Under the pieces are notes generated by a model. That model was given only the letters and a program-made list of their open reading frames with translations, made no database searches and was not told the DNA's origin. Shown here in pieces: positions 16,119 to 24,108 of a stretch of 34,664 bases of DNA. The stretch covers positions 1-34,664 of the forward strand of contig NZ_JABXKQ010000065.1 of assembly GCF_017114945.1 (NCBI RefSeq), given 5' to 3'. The first letter of the stretch is position 1. Every line of letters starts with the position of its first letter. The position numbers were made by a program, and so were the translations under genes. Source of the DNA: Nostoc sp. JL34. GTDB lineage: Bacteria; Cyanobacteriota; Cyanobacteriia; Cyanobacteriales; Nostocaceae.

Positions 16119-16550
16119 TTAATTTATCCAGATGTCGTCTGGCAGGGATCGATCGCGGTGACATACACGATCAAGGTCAGGATACGTGATTGTGTCTACT
16201 GCCGCTCGGTTGCCGACTATTAGGCATCGCGTTGCCAAGGCGCTGCGATTCTCAAGGAAGTGACCTACCGCCACTCCTGCTTGAAAAGTTGCAGCGTCGC
16301 CAGGACGTAATACAGTCTTTGTGTCTCCTTCAATGAGCGTGATCTCGCCTTCGAGGACATAGACCATTTCATCCTCAGCACTATGCCAATGCTTGATAGA
16401 TGAACGAGAGCCAGGTTGCAGAACTTCGATGAACGCGCCAAACAGGGTAAGCCCTCCTGCTTCACTGATCCAGAGGGTGCGATTTGGCTCGTGCGCGGCG
16501 TGAGAAGGGCTTTCCTCTACGAGGAAACGATCAGGAGTGATAACAGTCAT
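16119..16550 (-). CDS. Cupin-domain protein, possibly 3'-truncated
   Basis: The start is ATG 16550 (MTVITPDRFLVEE) because AGAGGTG lies five bases before it on the coding strand; the longer frame to 16613 is unlikely. 143 residues. Cupin motif 1 is KHWHSAEDEMVYVLEGE (His, His-like, Glu pattern) and motif 2 is P-G-D-A-A-T-F-Q-A-G-V-A-V-G-H-F. This predicts a small one-domain cupin with a metal-binding barrel. Relatives I recall end a dozen or more residues later, after R-D-R-S-L-P-D-D-I-W; here a stop follows two codons later, and the DNA beyond belongs to a different-looking frame, so the C-terminus seems to have been replaced by a rearrangement. Substrate unknown. Confidence 0.7.
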   Translation of the reverse strand: MTVITPDRFLVEESPSHAAHEPNRTLWISEAGGLTLFGAFIEVLQPGSRSSIKHWHSAEDEMVYVLEGEITLIEGDTKTVLRPGDAATFQAGVAVGHFLENRSALATRCLIVGNRAAVDTITYPDLDRVCHRDRSLPDDIWIN

Positions 16551-16633
16551 ACTGACACCTCTAGAAATTCTGGAGCATATATCTATTCCATTATGTCTAT
16601 AAGTGGATATCAAAAGAGATTATGTATTTTTTA

Positions 16634-17629
16634 TCACTTACTAAACAGTTTATTAAGCACATCAGCTAGACGGTAGCCTGCCAAGCTCATCCGGCGTTCT
16701 GCTATTGGTTTGGCGGTAGCAGCATAATTTGGCGGTAACGGCTTTCCATCGTTTTTATCACTACTGCCAGAAAGCTTGCCATTGAGATATGCTTTTTGTT
16801 TTGCTATCCTAAAACTCTCCAATTTTGCCCAATTATTAAACTGAGTTTCTCTTAACTCTGGCAATTTACTGCGTTGATAGTTGGCTCTTATCTTGGTTGC
16901 AGTGTTGCGAACAGTTTGAAAATTTTCTGAGCCTAGTATGAGGTCATCCCAGAATTTATGTAAACTGATTGTTTGACCATCTGGGTTAACTCTAATATAA
17001 AAACGTGTACCACCTCTATCACCTTCTGGTTCTTTATACTGGTTAGTAATTAATTTGGTAGTATGCAATGGCTGATGCACATCTCCTATCAAATGGAATA
17101 GCCAGCATATTGCAACTGCTTTTTCGCTGTTAGTGGCATTACTTTGAACAATATCAAGATTTTTTTGAAAAGCATAGATAATATTTTCTTCACCGGGAAT
17201 TTGACGAGGAATTGAGTTTGAGGCATTGCTTGGTTGATAAGGGAAATTTATGTAGTGCCAAGTTGGGCGATCAAATGTTTTATTGCCACGAGCTTCATCT
17301 GGCCATTTTGCCGCCCACATAAATAAGTACAAATTTTTATTTTCATCAGAAATATTAGATTGTTTGAGGGAATTCCACTGCTGCTCAAATTTAGAGTATT
17401 CAGGGTGTTCCTTCAAAATGGCAATCATTTTCTCAATTACTTCTTGATGATTCTGCGAGAGTTCCCTATAAGCGATCGCTCCTGAAACCATGTGTCCAGC
17501 CTTATTCCAAGCAAAAGCTGGGTGCTGCCAAATCAGGATTGTTGAGAATATTATCAATAAAGAAAACTTCAGGGAATTTTTTGTTATGAAATAGATTTTT
17601 TGAATTGAAAGTCTCTTATTCATAATCAT
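16634..17629 (-). CDS. Secreted S1/P1-type nuclease
   Basis: 331 residues with a signal peptide ending A-F-A before Trp41. S1/P1 nucleases are trinuclear zinc enzymes whose mature N-terminal Trp is a metal ligand, and here W41-N-K-A-G-H46 reproduces the family's W1/H6 pair. Further ligands appear in order: W-P-D-E-A-R (Asp), T-W-H-Y-I-N-F (His), HLIGDVHQPLH (His, Asp, His) and L-H-K-F-W-D-D (His, Asp). The full ligand set is present and the length is normal, so it should be an active single-strand-preferring nuclease and 3'-nucleotidase acting outside the cytoplasm. A second ATG at 17623 is an alternative start. It is divergent from the secreted-protein/nuiA pair with a 125 bp gap, so they may share a regulatory region. 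Confidence 0.9.
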   Translation of the reverse strand: MIMNKRLSIQKIYFITKNSLKFSLLIIFSTILIWQHPAFAWNKAGHMVSGAIAYRELSQNHQEVIEKMIAILKEHPEYSKFEQQWNSLKQSNISDENKNLYLFMWAAKWPDEARGNKTFDRPTWHYINFPYQPSNASNSIPRQIPGEENIIYAFQKNLDIVQSNATNSEKAVAICWLFHLIGDVHQPLHTTKLITNQYKEPEGDRGGTRFYIRVNPDGQTISLHKFWDDLILGSENFQTVRNTATKIRANYQRSKLPELRETQFNNWAKLESFRIAKQKAYLNGKLSGSSDKNDGKPLPPNYAATAKPIAERRMSLAGYRLADVLNKLFSK

Positions 17630-17754
17630 CTCGCTAATAATTGAGTATCAACACAAATCTTAACTTTATAATCGCCCGAATCACCTGAGTCATTACCAAT
17701 TCTTAAATATTGGCTTTTATACTGAGTCTTGTTGATGAGCAAAGGTGAAACTGA

Positions 17755-18867
17755 ATGAATTTCAAAAAACTTTTTCTTGTGGCTTTTGGACTGCTTGTAG
17801 CAATAGTAATTAGTATTTTAACCGAGACAAAAGTAATTGCTCAATCCACCACTGATTTAGCTTTAGCGTTATATCATGCTCCTATTCACTATCAAGACAC
17901 AGACAGCACCAAGTATAGTGGAGACTACATTACACGATTTGATTACGATAACGATTGGCGAGGTACAAATAACTGGGATAACCTAATCCTTTTTCCACTT
18001 TCTGCTCATGCTTACTATTCTGTAGCTGAAACTTGTACTCATTGGTTCATTACATATTCTTTTTACCATCCTCAAGACTGGACTGATATTCCTTTTGATC
18101 AAGAACACGAAAATGATTTAGAGGGTTTACTTACAATTGTCCGCAAGGACGGTTCAGCTTTTGGGAAATTAGAAGGCGTTGTCACTGTATTTCATAACGA
18201 TTTCTACTCTTACACTCCAACTGGTAGTCCTTTACGCAATGGTGCAGAAAGTATTGATGGTACACTAACAATGAATAGTTACAGTGGTTCATTGCACCCA
18301 TTGACGACTCAAGAAGCTAAAGGTCATGGATTAAAAGCTTGGCCTTATGCTGGAAACTTTAAGGGTGCAAGTAGCGAGGATGGGATTATTTACTATCCGA
18401 ATGGTACTACAGCAGAACTTCCTGCTTCGGGGAATGACCGAGATGTACAGTATCAATTGCTTGATGTGTTTACTATTAATGGAATGTGGCAACATCAATT
18501 AAATGAAGCTTCTTTATCAAGTTCTTCTGCGTTGACTTTTGCTAGTTGGGGAACTTTCAAGGGAGATTCGAGTGGTGGGTGTGGCGCTGGTACACCAACT
18601 TGCAGTACAAATTCTGCTAATACCCCTTGGGGTTGGGATGATTCAAATGATGGTGCAGTCTATAAAGGTGAAATGGCTTTAGACCCTGCTCACCTAACTG
18701 ATGTTTATTTTGATGGGCTTGGGACTTTTGATACAACATACATCCGCAACCAATTTATTCAAGGATTGAAAGACAGAGGATATAATTCTGCAAATCTTCC
18801 TCAAGGTTGGCCTACTCAAATCAATCTTAATTCTCTGATTGGCAAGCTCAAAAATCAATGCTCATAA
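17755..18867 (+). CDS. Secreted protein of unknown function
   Basis: 370 residues. The start ATG has AAAGGTG seven bases upstream. A signal peptide (VAFGLLVAIVISILTETKVIA) is followed by a mature domain rich in aromatic residues and Asp. Conspicuous motifs are YHAPIHYQD, D-Y-D-N-D-W-R-G-T-N-N-W, THWFITYSFYHPQDWTD and HENDLEGLLTIV, then F-H-N-D. The H-E-N-D-L-E-G block recalls the G-H-x-H-D-W-E block of necrosis-inducing NPP1-like proteins, but the match is loose and I do not assign the family. Four Cys in the C-terminal half may form disulphides. It lies 15 bp upstream of nuiA and is likely co-transcribed with it, and it is divergent from the S1/P1 nuclease gene. A hydrolase or nucleic-acid-linked role is only suggested by context. 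Confidence 0.65.
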   Translation: MNFKKLFLVAFGLLVAIVISILTETKVIAQSTTDLALALYHAPIHYQDTDSTKYSGDYITRFDYDNDWRGTNNWDNLILFPLSAHAYYSVAETCTHWFITYSFYHPQDWTDIPFDQEHENDLEGLLTIVRKDGSAFGKLEGVVTVFHNDFYSYTPTGSPLRNGAESIDGTLTMNSYSGSLHPLTTQEAKGHGLKAWPYAGNFKGASSEDGIIYYPNGTTAELPASGNDRDVQYQLLDVFTINGMWQHQLNEASLSSSSALTFASWGTFKGDSSGGCGAGTPTCSTNSANTPWGWDDSNDGAVYKGEMALDPAHLTDVYFDGLGTFDTTYIRNQFIQGLKDRGYNSANLPQGWPTQINLNSLIGKLKNQCS

Positions 18868-18882
18868 CCATAAATAAATTTT

Positions 18883-19284
18883 ATGACTAACGAGATTACG
18901 GAAAAAATTAAACAAGCCTCCGATGGTTTGCTAATGATAAGTGAATCAGAGTATCCGTTTGAAGCTTTTTTGTGGTCTAATCAAGCGCAAGAATCAATGA
19001 CCGCTCAAAAACTTCTCCAGTTAACAGGACATTCTCTAGAAACATCAATTGAAGAAGTAGAACTAGATTATATATTTCGTAACTGTGCTGTAGAAAAAGA
19101 ATGGCAAAATGAAATACAAAAACAAAATGTGCAAAAGTATCAATCACTTATCAAAATATTAAAAGATAGTCTGACTGATATTCAGGTTTATCGCATAGGT
19201 ACGATAAGTATTGATGTCTATATTGTTGGTAAAACGTCATCTGGAGATTTAGCCGGAATTTCCACAAAAGTTGTTGAAATTTAG
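18883..19284 (+). CDS. nuiA: Nuclease A inhibitor NuiA
   Basis: 133 residues, no signal peptide, matching the Anabaena NuiA sequence I remember block by block: IKQASDGLLMISESEYPFE, F-L-W, L-L-Q-L-T-G-H, Q-V-Y-R-I-G, D-V-Y-I-V-G-K-T and LAGISTKVVE. NuiA is a cytoplasmic protein that binds secreted nuclease NucA tightly and blocks it. The Glu of the first S-E-S-E (here Glu21), which in the known complex contacts the active-site metal, is kept. The Anabaena protein ends in Thr, which is reported to take part in the interface; here the last residue is Ile. It is 15 bp downstream of a secreted protein and convergent with the nucA-like gene (136 bp between stops, with a terminator hairpin between). 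Confidence 0.92.
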   Translation: MTNEITEKIKQASDGLLMISESEYPFEAFLWSNQAQESMTAQKLLQLTGHSLETSIEEVELDYIFRNCAVEKEWQNEIQKQNVQKYQSLIKILKDSLTDIQVYRIGTISIDVYIVGKTSSGDLAGISTKVVEI

Positions 19285-19366
19285 TGGTAAATTGCAAATC
19301 ACTAGAAATAAAAATCAAGGCATATTATGTCTAAGCATAGTGTTAAAAATGTTTTGCCTAAATTGC

Positions 19367-19395
19367 AAGTCTGCCCACATAATATGGACAGACTT
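19367..19395 (+). terminator. Terminator hairpin after nuiA
   Basis: Arms AAGTCTGCCC and GGACAGACTT (one mismatch) with the loop ACATAATAT are followed by TCTCGTTTTT. It sits between the convergent nuiA and nucA genes and would end the nuiA transcript. Confidence 0.6.
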
Positions 19396-19419
19396 TCTCG
19401 TTTTTGAAATTAGCGAAAC

Positions 19420-20730
19420 TTACAAACTGTCAACTCGCGCTTCTATTACAGATTGAATAGATGTTGAAACAAGTGATAGAAAATCGAATCCGGTTAGAGA
19501 TTCCAGTGAATCAACACTAACTCGATAGTTTCTCCAGTCAGCAGTCCGAACCCCTTGGGCGTTAGGGATGTTAACTGCAATCACCCTTGTAGATGTTGTG
19601 ACACCAGAGACTCCAGACCCAGGAGTGTCTAAGACAACAAGAATTTTCCAAGTGCGATTGGGAACTGTAACCTTACCACTAGCAATAGTATTGAATGTTC
19701 CATTGCTCCCTGTCCCGCCCGTTCCATATCCACCGGAGATGATATATAGTTCTTTCCCCTGGCTAACCAGGGTTCTAGCGTAATCTTCTAAGTTAGCCCA
19801 AATCCCCTGATTGTTATCAGGCGCTTGTGCAATCATGTTACTCATCAAAAAGGTGCTGGAGTTAACCGCGACTGTGCTAGTCCGGTCGCCTGAAGGGGTC
19901 ATGTGTCCTCTATCAAATCCACTACCACTAAAATCGGTAGATTGAACTTGATAGCATCCTGCTGGTAAAGTAGTATCCGCACGAAAGTCATCTTGTCTTG
20001 GTGTGCTTCCTAACCAACTACTATTCAACTGCCAAGATACCCAATTGGATCGCCCTAATGAGCAATTGTATCCAACTGCATACTGTGCTTTATCCAGCAA
20101 ATAATTGTTTAGACTGGAAGTTCCAGCACCACTGGGATTACCCATTGTTAGGTGTACACTTGTACTACCGCCGCCACCTGAAGTACCATAATCGGTGATG
20201 GTAATATCATCAATGTTGGTTCTGTTGGTAGTACCATCACTCTTGCGGACTTCACAGCGAGATGTGCCAGAGATGTTAGGCGTAAAAGTTGCAGTCTGTA
20301 AAGTTGTTGAACTGCTTGTGACTGTTGAACCTACTTGTAACCATGAACTACCACTATTACTTGAACACCACAACTGCCAATTGGTACTACCATCAGAACC
20401 AAAAGAAGCGTGTTTAATACTAACTGTACCAGCACCAGTGCTGCGGTCAAATTTCATTGAGACTTTACCACTGTTGCGGATACGTGCAGATTGTGTACCG
20501 CTTTTTGCATCACTGGTAAGATTACCAATCAAGGCATCATCTAAATTCCAAAGACCTGTACTGAGGGTGACATCAGAGGAAGCATAACTGCCTTTTGAGC
20601 CAGTTTCAAAACCCTCAACAGTCGTTGCACCTTTTGCACTAAATAGCGTGTTGAAGGTAATTAGTAAAATTATTACTACTCCTGTCAACCATCCATTACG
20701 ATAAACTTTGCGCCAAAAATTAGCTAACAT
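19420..20730 (-). CDS. nucA: Secreted DNA/RNA non-specific endonuclease (NucA-like) with extra N-terminal domain
   Basis: 436 residues. Signal peptide (WLTGVVIILLITFNTLFSAKG), then a domain of about 160 residues, EGFETGSKGSYASSDVTLST onward with W-N-L-D-D-A-L-I-G and S-A-R-I-R-N-S-G. This resembles a beta-sandwich module often placed in front of secreted nucleases. A GGGGS linker leads to the nuclease domain (about 190-436), which matches Anabaena NucA closely: VHLTMGNPSGAGTSSLNNYL, NWVSWQLNSSWLGSTPRQDD, the beta-beta-alpha-metal motif G-F-D-R-G-H-M near residue 275 with the catalytic His, and APDNNQGIWANLEDYAR with the Asn and Glu positions. All catalytic residues appear present. NucA degrades DNA and RNA outside the cell and is inhibited by NuiA, encoded next door. 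Anabaena NucA is about 274 residues, so the extra domain is the main difference. Confidence 0.92.
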   Translation of the reverse strand: MLANFWRKVYRNGWLTGVVIILLITFNTLFSAKGATTVEGFETGSKGSYASSDVTLSTGLWNLDDALIGNLTSDAKSGTQSARIRNSGKVSMKFDRSTGAGTVSIKHASFGSDGSTNWQLWCSSNSGSSWLQVGSTVTSSSTTLQTATFTPNISGTSRCEVRKSDGTTNRTNIDDITITDYGTSGGGGSTSVHLTMGNPSGAGTSSLNNYLLDKAQYAVGYNCSLGRSNWVSWQLNSSWLGSTPRQDDFRADTTLPAGCYQVQSTDFSGSGFDRGHMTPSGDRTSTVAVNSSTFLMSNMIAQAPDNNQGIWANLEDYARTLVSQGKELYIISGGYGTGGTGSNGTFNTIASGKVTVPNRTWKILVVLDTPGSGVSGVTTSTRVIAVNIPNAQGVRTADWRNYRVSVDSLESLTGFDFLSLVSTSIQSVIEARVDSL

Positions 20731-21341
20731 TATTATTGATTTAACCTTGTAAGTTCAGTAGTCAGTTTGCATTCCGAGCTAAAAACACAACAGGATAATA
20801 ACTAACTGTGCTGCTTACGTAGGTTAAATTCTTATTAGTGTTAGATTATGTCTCTTAGTTGTGCAAACGCTTGAAGTTGGACTAGAGAATAGACTCATAT
20901 CTTGTACTACAACCTATCTCACCTACTTGTAGCAACATTGAAGACGCAGCGATCGCTCAAACAGTATCATTCATCCCGTCGCATATCCACTACACCTGTG
21001 GCGTTGCATTTATTCACCGATGCAGCTGTATTGCAAGTACTAGAGAATGTTCGTATTCGATGTTACTCAATGGCTTTATTCTTTCGCCACTTGGATCGGT
21101 CTTCTTCAATTACCCTTGCATTCGGGACAATTTTGGACATTCCAAAAGCAGTTTTTTGGCGTGGCGAAAACTTGTGAAAATAACCAATTTTAACCTATTG
21201 TTATTTTTTTAGTTATACCCAATTGCTAGAGTGGATTTCATCCCCACTTTTGTGATGCTGCGTAATCCAAACAACCTACGCATCGAAAATTGGACGGCAC
21301 ATGGGTTTCAATCATTAATTATCAAGAGAGATTATCAAACA
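20731..21341. other. Spacer between nucA and the secreted propeller gene
   Basis: About 610 bp with one HIP1 site near 20950. A 91-residue + strand frame (20902-21177) overlaps another short frame starting MFVFDVTQWLYSFATWIGLL near 21047; neither has a ribosome site or known motif, so I call neither. The ATG-proximal stretch 21231-21341 is in frame with the next gene but its translation looks random. Confidence 0.4.
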
Positions 21342-22400
21342 ATGAAATGTAAAGCAATATCTTCCTTTGCGCTCACAAAGCTGTTTTTTGCCTGTGGCAT
21401 CAGTTTATTGAGTGCGAAATTGGTAGCGGCCGCTGTCACCTACAGTGTATGGCCTAGCACCACAACTGTAGTCACTGCCGATGGCTCCAACCAGTTCGGT
21501 GGTAATCTCAGCGGTTTGTTCTATGACCCTGCGACTGGAACACAACAAGCCCTGTTGTGGGCGGTGCAAAATTCACCATCAAAACTCTATAACTTGGTTT
21601 GGAACGGTAGTAATTTTGTCAAAAATACTGCTAATAGTTGGAGTTCGGGAAAAACGTTACGTTATCCCAATGGGACTGGTGCGCCGGATGCAGAAGGCGT
21701 GACCAAAGCCGAGCTTTCTTCAACGACTATCTATATCTCTACTGAGAGAGATGGCAGCGGCTCGAACCGCTTCAGTGTACTGAGTTATGACACTAGTAGT
21801 AGTGCTACTACCCTTAATGCTATTAAGGAATGGAACTTAACTTCTAATTTGCCGACGGTTAGCTCTACTAATCTAGGCTTGGAAGCAATCGCGTGGGTGC
21901 CAGATAGTTATTTGCAGGCTAATGGATTTATAGATGAAAGTACCAATTTGCCGTACAACTCAGCTAATTATCCGTTACACGGGACGGGATTGTTTTTCGT
22001 TGGACTGGAAGCGAATGGACAAATTTATGCCTACGCGCTCAACTCCGACTCTACGTATAGGCGTATCGCTACAATTGCCAGCGGTAATACAAAGATCATG
22101 GATTTATCCTTCGACCGCGATAATGCAACTTTATGGGCTTATTGTGACAACAATTGCAGTAACCGTTCAACTCTGCTTGCCATAGATACCACCGTTGGCT
22201 CACCAACGAAAGGCAAATTCATCATCAGCAAGGGTTACGAACGTCCAAGTTCGATGGCAAACATTAATAACGAAGGTATCGCCATTGCCCCCAATTCTGA
22301 ATGCGCCAGCAACCTTAAACAGTTCTTCTGGGCTGATGATTCCGAAACCAGCGGTCATGCGATTCGTCGTGGAACAATTCCTTGTGGACGATTGTTTTAA
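21342..22400 (+). CDS. Secreted beta-propeller-like protein (possible esterase-like/phytase-like family)
   Basis: The ATG at 21342 starts a good signal peptide (ALTKLFFACGISLLSAKLVA); the longer frame to 21231 is not credible. 352 residues. Mature part: Q-F-G-G-N-L-S-G-L-F-Y-D-P-A-T-G-T, D-A-E-G-V-T-K-A-E-L-S-S-T-T-I-Y-I-S-T-E-R-D-G, N-L-G-L-E-A-I-A-W-V-P, K-I-M-D-L-S-F-D-R-D-N-A-T-L-W-A and N-N-E-G-I-A-I-A-P. The alternating strand pattern with E-G and E-A-I/E-G-I-A turns is that of propeller proteins related to esterase-like or phytase-like families, in which such Glu residues bind calcium. I cannot name the substrate. Its location next to secreted nucleases suggests organic-phosphate or nutrient scavenging, which is inference only. 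Confidence 0.65.
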   Translation: MKCKAISSFALTKLFFACGISLLSAKLVAAAVTYSVWPSTTTVVTADGSNQFGGNLSGLFYDPATGTQQALLWAVQNSPSKLYNLVWNGSNFVKNTANSWSSGKTLRYPNGTGAPDAEGVTKAELSSTTIYISTERDGSGSNRFSVLSYDTSSSATTLNAIKEWNLTSNLPTVSSTNLGLEAIAWVPDSYLQANGFIDESTNLPYNSANYPLHGTGLFFVGLEANGQIYAYALNSDSTYRRIATIASGNTKIMDLSFDRDNATLWAYCDNNCSNRSTLLAIDTTVGSPTKGKFIISKGYERPSSMANINNEGIAIAPNSECASNLKQFFWADDSETSGHAIRRGTIPCGRLF

Positions 22401-22477
22401 GCTGGTATTGATCCTCATGTGCTAGTGTTCCTGTTAGGTTGCAGGGAAGCTGAACCGTGCTTATTTGACTGCTGTGA

Positions 22478-22518
22478 CGTTCTCTGCCGTTAATCTGATA
22501 GTATAACGGCAGAGAACG
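22478..22518. other. Perfect 15 bp stem hairpin
   Basis: Arms CGTTCTCTGCCGTTA (22478-22492) and TAACGGCAGAGAACG (22504-22518) with an 11 nt loop. There is no T-run after it, so it is not a standard intrinsic terminator; it may stabilise the 3' end of the upstream mRNA or be a remnant of a palindromic repeat. It lies 78 bp after the propeller gene. Confidence 0.6.
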
Positions 22519-22571
22519 GTAGCAGAGCGATCGCCCTTAAGGCAACTTGTAAACGTTGCCGTAAATAATAT

Positions 22572-22601
22572 TAGCGCCAACCTAAATCCAGGTAGGCGCT
22601 A
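22572..22601. terminator. Possible bidirectional terminator hairpin
   Basis: Arms TAGCGCCAACCT and AGGTAGGCGCTA (one mismatch) with the loop AAATCC, between the convergent propeller gene and the GlsB-type gene. Flanks are AT-rich on both sides without a long T-run. A smaller hairpin GGCAAC/GTTGCC stands just before it (22541-22560). Confidence 0.45.
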
Positions 22602-22683
22602 TTCAAATAATTTAAGTTCAGGGAGAAAATATAGCGCAATGAGTTAAGAGATTTTCACGATTAATTGATTCCAATTTAATTTC

Positions 22684-22956
22684 TTAAATTGCACTGCGAC
22701 GATTTAGCAAGTTCCACAAGAAAACAGCCACAATTGCGCCAAGAACCGCTACTGCAATACCAGGAATGCTGAGTGTAGGGGCGGCTAATGTCAAGGTTCC
22801 TGTACTGAAGAATACACCCAGACTGCCACCAACAAAAGCACCGATAATTCCTAATAAGATTGTTCCGAGAATTCCGCCGCCTTGATGACCGGGGTAGATA
22901 GCCTTTGCAATAGCACCAGCAATTAGACCTAAAACAATCCAAGCAAGAATATTCAT
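22684..22956 (-). CDS. GlsB/YeaQ/YmgE family small membrane protein
   Basis: The ATG at 22956 (MNILAWIVLGLIAGAIAKAI) gives 90 residues; the extension to 22995 is not conserved-looking. The sequence is typical of the 'transglycosylase-associated protein' family: W-I-V-L-G-L-I-A-G-A-I-A-K, G-G-G-I-L-G-T-I-L-L-G-I-I-G-A-F-V-G-G, then a third hydrophobic stretch, making three membrane helices with glycine-rich packing. Members are stress-induced inner-membrane proteins of unclear function. It is convergent with the propeller gene. Confidence 0.85.
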   Translation of the reverse strand: MNILAWIVLGLIAGAIAKAIYPGHQGGGILGTILLGIIGAFVGGSLGVFFSTGTLTLAAPTLSIPGIAVAVLGAIVAVFLWNLLNRRSAI

Positions 22957-23605
22957 TGTTTTAATTCGATAGATGTTTTTCATCGACAAATACACGATAC
23001 CAATCCCAACATTGACATTCCATCTACCAACAGAACCAATTATTAATAGCCTTGAGGATGAACGCTGTTACTTCTTGTGATATACCCACTAAATCCAATG
23101 AATAATAAATAAAAAAGCTCCTAGTAGATCTAAAACTAGGGGCTTATTAATTCATTACTTGATAATTGCAGTATATGCATTTTTAATGATTTTTCTCATC
23201 TACTGGAAGAATTAAGCTCCAGTTGAAAGCAGATACTATCGGGCGATCGCTCTTGAGGTATAACTTTGACTCGCTTGAATTTTTTCAGAGCGATCGCCCA
23301 CCCCCAACACCATGACTGATACTAAAAGGGATTAGCTTCTGTCACCACTTCTGGCAAACGACTCAAAAGATACCAAGGACTATCAAGGTGGAGTGTGGAC
23401 ACTAACTCCGACCTTGAGTCCTGGTGGATGATGGACGAACACCCATCAATAAGGATTTATCAACTCGAAGTTAGGGATGGGGAGTGATGACGCGCTTAGT
23501 GACTTTAGTCATGTTTAAGTGGTGACATTTGCTAGATATCTTTTCTTGATTATGCAGAATATATTGACAATATACAAGTTAAGTAAAACAAGGATTAAAG
23601 GATAT
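22957..23605. other. Spacer with hairpin and possible gene remnant
   Basis: A hairpin at 23115-23145 (AAGCTCCTAG/CTAGGGGCTT, 11 nt loop) is flanked on its left by AAAAAA, so on the minus strand it would be followed by a T-rich tract. Two HIP1 sites occur near 23244 and 23290. On the minus strand 23332-23455 an open stretch ends LDSPWYLLSRLPEVVTEANP plus Phe and stop; it reads like the C-terminus of a real protein but has no start, so it may be a gene remnant. The rest shows nothing. Confidence 0.35.
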
Positions 23606-23917
23606 ATGAACCGCTTAAAATCTCTTCTTCTTGGTGGTTTATTAGCTTCTGTTTCAATTGCTGCTCTTTCAACTCATGCTAATGCTTCTGTTGTGAATTT
23701 TCGCAATGAACATTTAAATACTAATACGATTGCTTTTAATAACGCTAAACTAATTCGTGAGCGTCAATTGCATGAACAGCAACTTCGTGAACAAAAGGCT
23801 CGTGAATTACGTGAACGCCAAGCTCGTGAACAAAAAGCCCGTGAATTGCGTGAGCGCCAAGCTCGTGAACAAAAGGCTCGTGAATTACGTGAGCGTCAAG
23901 CTCGTCTTCATCACTAA
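23606..23917 (+). CDS. Secreted low-complexity protein with 13-residue Arg/Glu/Gln repeats
   Basis: The ATG at 23606 is preferred: AAAGGA lies six bases before it and MNRLKSLLLGGLLASVSIAA is a clean signal peptide with likely cleavage after A-N-A. 103 residues. The mature part has a short Asn-rich segment (NFRNEHLNTNTIAFNNAK), then a highly charged region with three repeats of REQKARELRERQA preceded by a related degenerate one, ending A-R-L-H-H. The repeats should form a single long charged helix or coiled coil. They are encoded by three 39 bp repeats with synonymous differences. I do not recognise a function. A shared terminator separates it from convergent hspA. Confidence 0.65.
   Translation: MNRLKSLLLGGLLASVSIAALSTHANASVVNFRNEHLNTNTIAFNNAKLIRERQLHEQQLREQKARELRERQAREQKARELRERQAREQKARELRERQARLHH
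23786..23902 (+). repeat. Three 39 bp tandem repeats inside a CDS
   Basis: Units 23786-23824, 23825-23863 and 23864-23902 each encode REQKARELRERQA. They differ only at synonymous positions such as AAGGCT/AAAGCC, TTA/TTG and GAACGC/GAGCGC, so the protein repeat is kept while the DNA drifts. Confidence 0.9.
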
Positions 23918-24037
23918 AATTTGAATTTTACTCGCTCTGGGATCGCCCTCACCGCAATCAAGGGAACGCAAGTAGCGTCTCGCAGAGAGGAAATCCAAGC
24001 GACACCAAATAGCCCAAAAATTAGACATCGCATACAA

Positions 24038-24068
24038 AAAAGCCCAGTCATCTCATAACTGGGCTTTT
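24038..24068. terminator. Bidirectional rho-independent terminator
   Basis: Perfect 11 bp arms AAAAGCCCAGT and ACTGGGCTTTT with a 9 nt loop; the A/T ends give a U-run in either direction. It serves both the secreted repeat-protein gene (+) and hspA (-). Confidence 0.85.
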
Positions 24069-24108
24069 AGCTATCTCAATCAATCATTGTCGGTAGAGAA
24101 GTTTCAAA

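Noticed and set aside
20902..21177. 91-codon + strand frame in the nucA/propeller spacer
   Set aside because: No ribosome site or family resemblance; another short frame in the same DNA looks just as plausible.
22200..22418. 72-codon minus-strand frame at the end of the propeller gene
   Set aside because: Antisense to a frame with consistent family-like motifs and a signal peptide.
22676..22942. 88-codon minus-strand frame overlapping the GlsB-type gene
   Set aside because: Alternate frame of the clear GlsB/YeaQ-type protein.
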